DNA from: Euonymus europaeus
Taxonomy: Eukaryota > Streptophyta > Magnoliopsida > Celastrales > Celastraceae
Reading direction: 5' to 3'
Length of the DNA stretch: 64,000 nt
Assembly: GCA_963580455.1 (NCBI GenBank)
Contig: OY756965.1
Coordinates: forward strand, 23,162,902-23,226,901
The notes under the pieces were generated by a model that did no database searches, was not told the origin of the DNA, and worked only from the letters and a program-made list of their open reading frames with translations. Positions 9,900 to 19,843 of this stretch are shown one piece after another. How positions within the stretch are numbered: position 1 is the first letter of the stretch; each line of letters starts with the position of its first letter. The translations under genes and the position numbers were made by a program.

Positions 9900-11175
9900 A
9901 TGGCTCTCTCCATAACAGCCAGTACAAGCAGTAGCAGAGCCGAGATACTCTACAATAACCCCACCAAGCAATCATACGCCGGATTCCCCGTTCGCCGCTA
10001 CTTCATATCACCTCTCTCGCATCGCACAGTGCTACCGTTGCACATAGTTTCAGCGAAGAAATTCTCCTCCCGGAGCGAACGATTCGACAGAAAGAATCGG
10101 GGCTTGACTACGACCACGGACCAAGAAGACCGGACGGCTGCCGATAGTGAAATATTTGAGGCAGGGAGTGGAGTTGATGATGGTTTTGTCATGCCGGAGC
10201 TCCCCGGAAAAGAACCGGATTTCTGGGAGGGTCCGCAGTGGGACGGTCTTGGATTCTTTGTGCAGTATATGTGGGCTTTTGGGATTCTTTTCGCTGTATG
10301 TATCTCTGACCTCTCTTTGACTGCCATTGATGCTTCTGGTGTTTTTCTTTAGTTTTTGCTATTTTGGGTCTCCTTAGTTAAATTAATGTTTATTGTTTTG
10401 ATTATTGTTTTGAGGATTGGCAGTTGAGTTACCGTGTTAACACTTTTCTCTGAATTTCTGCCTTAATTTGGAACATTTTCAATTCAAATGGTTGAACTTT
10501 TAGTTCAAACTCAGCTTTAAAACACATAACTTGGGTTAGGTACCGTATGAAGATGTAGTCTAAGACTGTTGAGATGATTTGAAGAAATGGTTTTGCTCAT
10601 CCAAGCAGCGTGTGCTTGGTCATCTGCAAATGAGAAACCCAGATAAAAAAATTTGTTTGAAATTCTGCAAACTGCATCAGACAAATAAGGACATTATAAT
10701 TCTTTCTCGGGGTAGGTAGAAGAGAGTGTGGGATGCCGTAGGTGGTTACTGAGGTACAATAAACTAACTACTGCGTTTAGGATGTATCCTTTTCTGCGCT
10801 TGTTTTGCTGGTGATGCCTCAAGGCGCAAGGAGTCGAGGATCTTGGTTTTTTTATGGCATTTGAAGCTCAGAGAGATAATTCCCTTTACATTCAAAATAG
10901 TTTATGTATGCTTACATGCTTGTCCTTCATTTACAAAGCTGGTAATGGTAGTTTCTTCATGATTTTATTACATGGCTTAACCTTTCTACCATTTGGAACA
11001 GATAATTGCATGTGGGATTGCTGTGTTTACCTACAATGAAGGGGCAACAGATTTTAAGGAGACTCCTGCATACAAAGAGTCGATCCAATCTCAGGAGCTT
11101 TTGGAAGAACCCGATGCATCGAGCTCGGATGTGTTCGAGTCTAACCCAACTGAGGTGGCTCCTAGTTTGGAATAG
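9900..11175 (+). CDS. Plastid one-TM thylakoid/envelope protein, uncharacterised (189 aa)
   Basis: Two exons, 9900-10295 and 11002-11175, joined at a GTATGT donor and an ACAG acceptor in phase 0. The first about 55 residues are rich in Ser, Thr, Arg and hydroxylated residues and lack acids, as in a chloroplast transit peptide. The conserved block MPELPGKEPDFWEGPQWDGL leads into a hydrophobic span of about 25 residues crossing the splice site (FFVQYMWAFGILFAIIACGI). A soluble tail NEGATDFKETPAYKES ends in an acidic stretch. I recognise this block from small plastid-targeted plant proteins thought to be thylakoid-associated, but cannot assign a role. Reading the frame through the donor would stop in the intron, so the spliced form is preferred. 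Confidence 0.85.
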
Positions 11176-11569
11176 GTATTGTATTGAGTTTGACCAACTT
11201 TTTACATCTTGGATATGTAAAAATGTAGGCAAAGAAATCTTTAAACTGAAAGGCCATATTTAAAGGCGTGCCCTTGATATACGAAGTAAGTTTTAATTTT
11301 GTTTACTGCATCTTCTGAGATTTGTAAATGTGTCTCTGGTGGTCTGGTTAGTCTTGGATGCTTTTCCTTGTACCAAGATCGTATAGAGAAGTTGACCATA
11401 CCTTAGCAAAGACAAAATATTAAATCTTATAAAGTTACAATTTTTATTCCAAACTGATAATAGCATAACCTAGGCTTAGTAGTAAGTTACCAATATAAAT
11501 GCCTGTCTGTCATAAATACCCATCAAATACTACATTTCACTATAACAAGGCTCCGAGAAGATTTTAAGT
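11176..11569. other. Convergent 3' regions
   Basis: The 3' ends of the plus-strand plastid-protein gene and the minus-strand lipid transfer gene face each other here. Only untranslated sequence is seen. Confidence 0.6.
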
Positions 11570-12301
11570 TCAAAGGAGAAGGGCTGTAAGAGCTGCCACA
11601 GCTGCCAAAAGAGATCCTTTCTTCAACTTTTCACCTGTACTGCTGCCAAATCCAAACCCCCTGATGGGTTTTGGTGCCACTTGGACCATTGGAGAAGCTG
11701 AAAGTCACAAAAAAGTCATTTAATAGACAGATTTCTTGTTATCAAGCAATATTTACAGAGTATGGGTTTGATGTCTCTCGGTACCAGCAACGCTAGAGTT
11801 GGCCCTTGACCCAGCAGAAGCAGTAGAGTTGGATTCTGCCCCCAGTGAAACTTGAGAAGCTGGTGAACTTGGAGGCTCAGGTACCCCTTCAACAAAAACC
11901 AATGTAATTTTTGAGCGACATCAACTATTAACCCATGTACAATAGTGAGGTTTCTAAAGCTTTTTTTTACCTGAACATTCAGATGTGTTCATCTGGGTGT
12001 TGCAAAGAACAGGCAACTGCAGAGCTAGTGTGCGGTTAATCGGGAAGGTGTTTGTGGCAGCATCACTCAGCAACAGACAGAGGCAGCTGGGCTGCTGGCT
12101 GTAGAGTAGCCGGAGGTTGTCACAGCATGCCTGCACTGGCAATGGAGATGTGCCCTGCACAAATGGTGCACATGGAGTCAGTGGCAGCAGCCTTGAAGCA
12201 CAGTTGCTTATGGTTGGGCTTGGAGACATAGGGCCTTGGGAAAGGTTGGCCGGCACAAGGGAAACGAAGAACAGCAAGACCAGAGAGGAGTGAGGGGCCA
12301 T
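11570..12301 (-). CDS. GPI-anchored non-specific lipid transfer protein (186 aa)
   Basis: Minus strand, three exons: 12301-11971, 11886-11785 and 11697-11570. Splice sites are GT-AG and phases (1,1) fit. The protein starts MAPHSSLVLLFFVSLVPA, a signal peptide. The eight-cysteine motif follows: Cys34, 44, 59, 60, 73, 75, 100 and 109 (C-X9-C-X14-CC-X12-CXC-X24-C-X8-C). A Ser/Pro/Ala-rich linker follows, then a C-terminal hydrophobic tail (SLLAAVAALTALLL) typical of a GPI-attachment signal. NRT and NTS are potential N-glycosylation sites. The longer open frame to 12472 is rejected as a start because it would bury the signal peptide. LTPG proteins bind acyl lipids at the outer plasma membrane and serve in cuticle or suberin lipid export; which subgroup this is cannot be told. 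Confidence 0.93.
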
Positions 12302-12368
12302 TGGTGTGGTTAATTTCCTGTATGTGAGAACTGAGAATTTAGGGTTTATTGATTGATTTGCAGTAGGG

Positions 12369-12377
12369 ATATATAGG
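12369..12377 (-). promoter_or_regulatory. TATA box of the lipid transfer gene
   Basis: On the minus strand the sequence reads TCCTATATATCCC, about 70 bp upstream of the ATG, which suits a short leader. Confidence 0.6.
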
Positions 12378-13523
12378 ATGCAATTGCATTTTCTGAGTGA
12401 GTTGTTGCATGCCTTGTGTGTGATTCCACATGCATTTCTTGTTTTTTTTCTTCTCTGGTACTTAACTATCATTGCTCAGAAAATAAACACTGTGATTAGA
12501 ATTTCCACAGCAGTCTTTTCTGCCCAGATGCTCACTTGATTGCTACCCAAAAACTTGCCACAGAAATCCACAGAAACTCTTCCGAATATCTGATACTAAT
12601 TGAGATAAGAGTCAATTAACTAACAATGATTCCATGACCCATGCAAGTTACTACTGTGATGCGTCTTTGCATTCTTGTCTCCTATGGGGTATTTTTACGA
12701 GAGTTTCTATCCTTTCCACTCGATTTTTACTTCAGAAAATTATCTCGCCTTTCTCACTTGAACTCATGGAGTCATGGCCTTTTTGTTTGGGAGAGTCAGT
12801 ATCCAAGTGACCGATGGGGAGACAAAATACTTTTATTGAAATGAAATCTTTTGGGGAGAGTAGGAAGAGTGAGTATCCAAGTGACCAATGGGGAGACAAA
12901 ATACTTTTATTGAAATGAAATTGTTTGGGGAGAGTAGGAAGGCCCATAAAGATACCCAGAGCGTACCTTTGGATGCAAAGATGCATTATGTTTTTGTGTA
13001 TATTGAATTATTGATTGCAAAAGATGTACATGTTCCTTTAGAATAACAAAAGACTTGACGCAAAAGAACAAAGACGTGAAAGTTTGATTGCAAAAGATGT
13101 TTTGTCCTTTTCGTTGGCTCTGCCTGCTAAACAATCTCTGGTTGCAGAGATAAGATGTCAAATTTTCCATATATTCATGAAAATATGGTCCATATGCACA
13201 ACTCATGTGGATTGAATCATCCAAGTGAAAGTAAAGCAATCAACTCTTTCCCTATTCATTGGGCTACGCATGGTCCATCACAATCACTTTGCTGGTTTGA
13301 CAAGTTAAAATAGGTAAGAAGACAACACACATCTCTTTCAACACAAATGGTCCATAGTTTGTTGAAGGAGTGACACTCTCACCTCTATAATTAGGTACTA
13401 AATTAACCACAGATTGAACCCATTAACTAATTAAAAAGGGCAGTAACAGTATTGCATTCAAACTCACACACACACATATATACACACACACACAAATAGC
13501 ATGACCAGGGTTAGGAAAAATCA
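12378..13523. other. Intergenic spacer
   Basis: No gene model. It contains a 74-bp tandem duplication, a partial repeat of TTGATTGCAAAAGATGT (13014 and 13084) and a CA/TA-rich simple repeat at about 13464-13496. Confidence 0.6.
12798..12945. repeat. Tandem duplication, 74-bp unit, two copies
   Basis: AGTATCCAAGTGACC starts at 12798 and again at 12872. The copies continue through GGGGAGACAAAATACTTTTA with few differences. It explains the overlapping open frames on the minus strand in this stretch. Confidence 0.9.
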
Positions 13524-14011
13524 ATGATGTCTAAGCTGGGATCTTGGGCTAAAAAAGTGCTGCCTGTAAAGACTCGTTTTCTCGTCGTAAGGCTGCCTCC
13601 TTTAACCAATTCTCAGGTTCTTAATTAGTCTCGGTTTTAGTTTTTTACTTCCTCAAATGCTTTGGTTGTCAATTAAAGAAAGATTATATGATGTACTATA
13701 TTTGTTATTATCATTATCTATAAGATAAAGATGCAGAAGATTCATGAAGTGGTGTTAGCAGCTGACTTAGGCTGTGCCAAATGCAGAGAGAGGGTTGCTC
13801 TTGCAATTTCAAGGCTTGAAGGTAAGTAAGTTCACATAAGATGCACTTCTACTTCAATATCTATCGAAGATAAGTATTTTCACATGGATTCCATACTTAA
13901 ACATATACAGCTATGTATAGATGTGAGCATTGTTCTCTTATATTTGCAGAAATGGAGTCAGTGGTAGTGCATCTGGTAGAGAAGAAGGTTACAATCGCTA
14001 CTCGATCTTAA
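13524..14011 (+). CDS. Small heavy-metal-associated (HMA) domain protein (about 79 aa)
   Basis: Proposed exons are 13524-13616, 13737-13821 and 13950-14011. Exon one reads MMSKLGSWAKKVLPVKTRF. The HMA core follows: KIHEVVLAADLGCAKCRERV, with the metal-binding CxxC at Cys44/Cys47, then AISRLEEMESVVVHLVEKKVTI. A stop falls at 14009, soon after ATRS. The other frame continues with RNLDAAVSNIGRSNMSRITF to a stop at 14085, which looks like a lost C-terminus. So the 3' end may be truncated by a frameshift or the protein may simply end early. There is no CaaX box. The first exon and the choice of the CAG acceptor at 13736 over an internal ATG at 13731 are my inference. Confidence 0.68.
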
Positions 14012-14591
14012 CTCTGTCGAGGAACCTTGATGCTGCAGTTTCGAACATTGGTCGATCTAACATGTCCAGAATCACATTTTCTTGATCATATGATCTTATG
14101 TTTTGTAAAACCATAGGTTTGCAATAAAATGGGACTTGTATAGTTGGATTCTTTTTCAAAAGTAACGAGAATTATATGCCATTCTGTTTGCATAGCTAGG
14201 CTTTTATAAACAAGAAAGGCATACTCTTCTACCTGTAGAGAGCATATGAGATGGGGACAAAAGCAGTGCCAGGAAGTCAAGAAAATATGTGACTTACAGT
14301 GCTCTATATATGGAATCAGATTCTACAATTCAAAAATACAAACTTTCTTACATTTTTATTCTCACAAAGAGTTCATCTTTAATTAGACTTTTGATTTTAA
14401 ACCCCTTTCGTATAATCCTTAGCGAAAACCCTAATTAGTTGCAAAGTTGTAGTTTTCATGACAGCAGAGAAGGCAAGCTTTCAATTACACTACCCTCTCT
14501 CTCTCTCTCTCTCTGAGACATTTTTGTTTAATTACACATCACAAAGTTTATTGATTTCTCTGATCACAAACAATGGATGCAGTTTTGTTGC

Positions 14592-14889
14592 ATGGTTGTG
14601 AGGATCCACATGGACTGCAATGGTTGTTACAGGAAAGTAAGGAGAGCCCTGCTTAGCATACAAGGTCAGATTCTTCACTCACACTAATTATTGAGTAATC
14701 TCTATATATGATGAAGTTTTAGTTTTACCCCTTCTTTTTTAATTTGTAGAGTTGGAGACACAGTTGATAGAGAAGAAGCAGAGCAGAGTGAGTGTTTGTG
14801 GTAGATTCAGTCCACAAGAGGTGGCAATCAAGGTCAGGAACAAGACTAATAGAAGAGTGGAGATATTGGACGTACAATACCTGATGTAG
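14592..14889 (+). CDS. Small heavy-metal-associated (HMA) domain protein (70 aa)
   Basis: Two exons, 14592-14664 and 14750-14889, GT-AG, phase 1. The protein starts MVVRIHMDCNGCYRKVRRAL, with the MDCxxC metal-binding motif at Cys9/Cys12, followed by a second half EVAIKVRNKTNRRVEILDV that completes the beta-alpha-beta-beta-alpha-beta fold. It lacks the C-terminal CaaX box of isoprenylated HIPP proteins. An out-of-frame ATG at 14574 may act as an upstream start. It lies 580 bp downstream of another HMA gene, but the two share little beyond the fold, so they may be old tandem relatives. Family members bind or chaperone Cu, Zn or Cd; the metal here is unknown. Confidence 0.8.
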
Positions 14890-16059
14890 AACATGTTGTT
14901 GTCCTATGCACCTTCTAGACATTCAAATCTGCCTTTTTTTTTTTATCATTTTAGAAATTATTTTGTTTTCTTTATATCTTTATATTTAGAAGTCGATTAT
15001 GAGTATATATAGCTTATCAATAGTTTTAATTTATGAGCTTAATTAAAAAATTTCCGTTTCCGGCATTTTTATATTTAGTTTTAGGGTTTCCTCGTTTCAT
15101 TTAAATATGATTATAATTTATAAGTCGTTTGGCTTGACAACTTTAATTAAAATAAAACTTTATTTCTAGAGTGTTCTTCGTTAATTCCTCACCAGCAACA
15201 TCAGCAATAGTAATGACATTGAGAGTCATGACATGATACATCAAGAGCACAAGCCCTCAATGGGATACTTCTTGGGAAATTGTAACCAACCAAAACCAAA
15301 TTCAAACATGCACGAATCTTGAAAAAGGACCATAGATTTGTCTTAATATCATTTATTTGTATGCATTTATTTATTGGTATTTTGGTTTGTTGTATGTTTC
15401 ATGAGGAAAATAAATGAATAAATTGCTTACAAATAATATCAAAAATTTTGTTACTAAATTTAGATTACAAGTGAGGGGAAATAAATAAATTTTAAGATTC
15501 TTTAGCTGATAGTCTATCTGTGAATTTATTGGGTGTCAAATTACATGGATTCGAGAGATCTTGAGTTATATTCTCGTTGAAAATAATTTTCTTGTGGTCA
15601 TGCGTAGATACGCTAACTTAGCGATCTGAATTTAGGAATACGAGAATGATCTAGAGTATAAATTTGGTGTATACATAAAAAAATAATTTTTAATATTTTA
15701 TATGAACAAAAACATAATTGGACCAAGTGTGTGAAAACTGAAACAATTCTTTTGTAAAGGTAGTTGAGATTTTGTTTTGCAAAAGTGTTGATTTTTTTTG
15801 GAGACGAATTCGGCAATTCGAAATGGCATGTCGTTTTGTACCAGAACTAAAACTCTGACATGTCGTTTTGTACCAGAACAGTTACACGTCTCCACGTTAG
15901 ATGACATTATCGAAACCCATTTTTATGAAAGATTCATTTTCACTGGCTCTCTCTGCATATCCAGAATTTTGTCTATGAAAGATCCGTTGTCTCTCTAAAC
16001 CAATCTTTTAGATTTTCTACACAAAGAAAGCAAAGCTAAACAACCAAAGGTTTTGAGCC
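14890..16059. other. Intergenic spacer and ALMT promoter
   Basis: AT-rich with no supported gene. A 21-bp motif is repeated at 15827 and 15859, just upstream of the malate channel gene. Confidence 0.6.
15827..15880. repeat. Short direct repeat, 32-bp spacing
   Basis: CATGTCGTTTTGTACCAGAA occurs at 15827 and 15859, about 200 bp before the ALMT start codon, so it lies in or near the promoter or leader. Confidence 0.85.
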
Positions 16060-18881
16060 ATGGCTGCAAAAATGGGTTCTTTCAGGTACACCTTTGCCGA
16101 GAAGAGAGAGAGAGACAGACTGACCTCCATAAAGGGTGGGTACTCTGAGCTCTCGGGCTTTCCTAGCTTGGATTACCTCGACGGGCGACCTACCAGCTGC
16201 TGTAGCTACCGCAGCATCCGTGAGAGAGTCATTAGCTTCTATAGGAGCTTCCAGGATGTGGCGCACAACGCCTGGCAGATTGGTGTCTCTGATCCCAGGA
16301 AGGTTGTGTTCTCGGCGAAGATGGGTTTGGCTTTGGTTCTCATCTCTTTGTTGATTTTCTTGAAGGAACCCTTCAAGGGGTTGAGTCGGTACTCTGTTTG
16401 GGCCATTCTCACTGTTGTGGTCGTCTTTGAATTCAGTATTGGTACTGCCAATTGTGATTATTTTTTTCTCTCTTGAATCTATTTTCGATTATTCGTTTTG
16501 TTTTGCTTAATTGCTAATTTCATGGACCTGGTTAATAGAATGTCTATGCCGTTTGAATTCAGTAGAGATGCCATAACTCTTGTTGAGAATGTGCTTATCA
16601 CCTTGCATTAATTCGTCCTTCTCACTTGTGGATTCATTGGTGTATTGATGCTTTGACTTTTCCGGATTTACCATGCCTGTGGTAACTTCGCTACCAATCA
16701 CACTAATTTTCTTTTGTGGTTCTTCATTTAATTGTGTGTGTTTTGCGTCAATTCATTCTATTATAGTTTCTCCATGATGGTGAAGTTCGTGTCTTTGTGA
16801 TGCCATGCTGTGGAGATTCAGTTTCGACTTTCAATTGAACTTTGGTTATCACGGCACTTGATTAAATATCCTTGGCTTTATCTGTTGCCTTCCCCACTCA
16901 TACCATTGAAAGATCTTAATTGCAGCTCAATTTCTGGCTAGTCTTCATGCATAGGATCACCTTCTTTTTTGCAGGAGCCACGCTTAGCAAAGGATTTAAT
17001 CGTGGTTTGGGGACATTATCGGCTGGAGGACTTGCTCTGGGTATGGCTGAACTATCGGAACTGGCTGGAGAGGGGGAAGAAATTGTAATTGTTCTGAGCA
17101 TCTTCATCATTGGTATAACTATATAGTTATATTATAGTGTGTGCCGCAAATTCATGTCCATGATCACTGATTAAAGGTCTTATCTCCTTTTGGCTTGCTT
17201 TTTGTTGAATAGGATTTTGTGCAACTTATGCAAAACTCTACCCAACAATGAAGCCTTATGAATATGGCTTTCGAGTGTTCTTGTTGACATATTGTTTCAT
17301 AATGGTATCTGGATATAGAACGAGGGAATTCATCCATACAGCTGTTACACGATTCTTGCTCATTGCACTGGGTGCTGGTGTTTGTTTGGTAGTAAATATA
17401 TGCATTTATCCCATTTGGGCTGGAGAAGATCTGCATAACTTAGTAGCAAAAAATTTCGTGAGTGTTGCAACTTCTTTAGAAGGTTTGTTCTCCTCATAAT
17501 GTTGTCATTATTGTCTCTGTTGTTATTATATTTGTGGGGTTTGTTAGTTATTATATTTTATTTCAAACTATGGGATGCTTGAAGTAGCAACTTGTTCTCT
17601 CCAAGTTCTTGGTTTGTAAACTTGCACAAGCTTCCTTTCAGGTTGTGTTAAGGGATATCTTAATTGTGTTGAGTATGAGAGAGTCCCTTCTAAAATCCTC
17701 ACGTACCAAGCCTCTGATGACCCAGTTTACAATGGCTACCGGTCAGCTGTGGAATCTATTAGCCAAGAGGATGCACTGGTATTCTTTATTGGAATTATAT
17801 TGATCCTGGAACTCCTGACTTCAAAGATATAGTTGTCTTTCTGATGTCTTTGTTCTCCTTTTTTTGTGCAGCTGAGTTTTGCTATTTGGGAGCCACCTCA
17901 TGGACCTTACAAATCATTTAATTACCCATGGAAGAATTATGTGAAAGTAAGTGGCGCACTAAGGCATTGTGCATTCATGGCCATGGCACTGCATGGATGT
18001 ATACTTGCAGAAATACAGGTACACCTGCTCTTCATCTTTAAATTTATTGTGGTGATTAGTGTCAGTGAGATGATTCCACTCTCTTCTCAAAGGATTTGAG
18101 GATGCTCGGGTATATTTGATACTTTTGCTATGCTGCTTGTGGACTAGGAGATAGGCATTTTCATTTCGTAAGCCTTGAGTGTGCATTTGGTTTTTCAATA
18201 ACTTCGATGTTCTGGGCTGTTATAATTTGTTTAGTTTGAGCTATGGTAAATATTTAATTATTGACAGTTTTTGTGAAGCATAAAGCACATGATCAAGAAA
18301 GTTAAAGTTTGACCCTGCACCTTGTTGAATTGAAATTCTGTATCCTATGCTTCTACTCGACTGACTGATTTAGTTGTATAAAATTTTATGCTGAAGGAGT
18401 TGCATGTCTTGTACTTTCCAAACACCAAAAAAAGGAGAAAGGGGGGAGATATGTGTCTTGTGTGAGGATGCTGCTTCCAGATATATATATTTTATGATAA
18501 TTTTCTCAATTATTTATTCTAACTCTCATCAATAGTTTGAGGTTATGGAGAATCTCCTATGAAAATTATAGTCCTTGGCGAAATATCATAGAGGCCAGTT
18601 ATGGTTTGTAGGGTACTGGTTTGACAGTGTAGGATTGGAGAGAAACTTATGCGATGGGGATGTGGAGAACGATTGGATATCAATGGGAGAAGTTGAAATA
18701 TAGTTACTTTAATGCTACCATAGTTATCTAAGACTGATTCCAAGGAAAGCTGGAGATCAAGAATGATGGTTGACTGTTCATGATGATAATTAAGAGGACA
18801 AACTGAGCTAGCATCCATTTTGGAAACCAACATGGTCCAGTGTACCTATTTTGCATGGTCTATGTTTGCACGGAGATACCA

Positions 18882-18913
<32 letters not shown>

Positions 18914-19843
18914 GTATGTATTTATGAAACTTCATTTTGTGGTAAAAAAAATCATAGACATCAGTTGATTGTGTCAGTGTGAATCTACGACCTTGACAAT
19001 ATGGTGGGTTTGTGTCTTTACTTTTCTCTGCACATGTAATCTATAACTCTTGTAATTCCTCTCCCTGAATCTATTACAAATTCTTATTTATTGATGTGGC
19101 CTTCAGGAAGTATTTCTGCATATTTATTGAATTCTTAATGTTTGAATATGCAGGCATCTGCAGAGCGACGTCAGGTGTTTCGTGATGAATTGCAGAGGGT
19201 AGGTGCCGAAGGGGCTAAAGTATTACGTGAATTGGGTGACAAAGTGAAAAAAATGGAGAAATTAGGTTCAGGAGACATACTATATGAAGTGCATGAGGCT
19301 GCGGAAGAGTTGCAAAATAAGATTGACCGGAAATCATACCTCCTTGTCAATGCAGAGTGCTGGGAAATTGGAAATCGAGAAAAGAAGTTGGTAGAAGCCC
19401 AAGACTTTATAAGCTTGAATGATGACCAAAACAGAATCCTCGAGTTCAAATCTCGCAGTGAAGCCATCCTTGATCTCAGATCACTTATTATACCTAAAAG
19501 TTGGGATGCTCAAGATGCTAAAATTGGTGCCTCTTTGCCTCCAAATGATCCACCCGAAAAATTGTTCAGGGAACAATTATCAATGCCAACACGTAATTCG
19601 TTTGATGCTGACGGAAAGGCACCAGTGCAAGAATCTAAAACATATGAAAGTGCAAGTTCGTTGTCTTTAGTGACATTTACATCGCTTTTAATCGAGTTCG
19701 TAGCGAGACTCCAAAATCTTGTTGATTCCTTTGAGGAATTAAGTGATAACGCTAATTTTAAGGATCCTGTTGATCTTTCGGTGGCTGAAGAGCCTGTGGG
19801 ATTTTGGAGCAGACTCTGTGGGCCTCTGAAGTTCTGGAAATGA
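16060..19843 (+). CDS. ALMT9: Aluminium-activated malate transporter, ALMT9-type vacuolar anion channel (587 aa)
   Basis: Six exons: 16060-16441, 16975-17112, 17213-17482, 17642-17778, 17872-18018 and 19154-19843. All are GT-AG and the phases agree. The start [12 protein letters not shown] and the blocks [56 protein letters not shown] and [20 protein letters not shown] match, from memory, the ALMT9 clade almost residue for residue. The N-terminal half has about six membrane spans. The long soluble C-terminal half ([17 protein letters not shown] onwards) carries the WEP motif and helical region. Clade members sit in the vacuolar membrane and carry malate or chloride into the vacuole, for example in guard cells. 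Length is normal for the clade. Subclade is inferred from sequence memory, not phylogeny. Confidence 0.95.
18882..18920. repeat. (TA)n/(TATG)n microsatellite in ALMT intron 5
   Basis: About nine TA units followed by several TATG units, inside the 1.1-kb last intron. Confidence 0.9.

Noticed and set aside
9998..10327. Antisense frame of 109 codons opposite the plastid protein
   Set aside because: Mirror of a coding exon; no recognisable domain or promoter.
12302..12472. Upstream extension of the lipid transfer protein to 12472
   Set aside because: It would place 57 residues before a textbook signal peptide and cross the TATA box.
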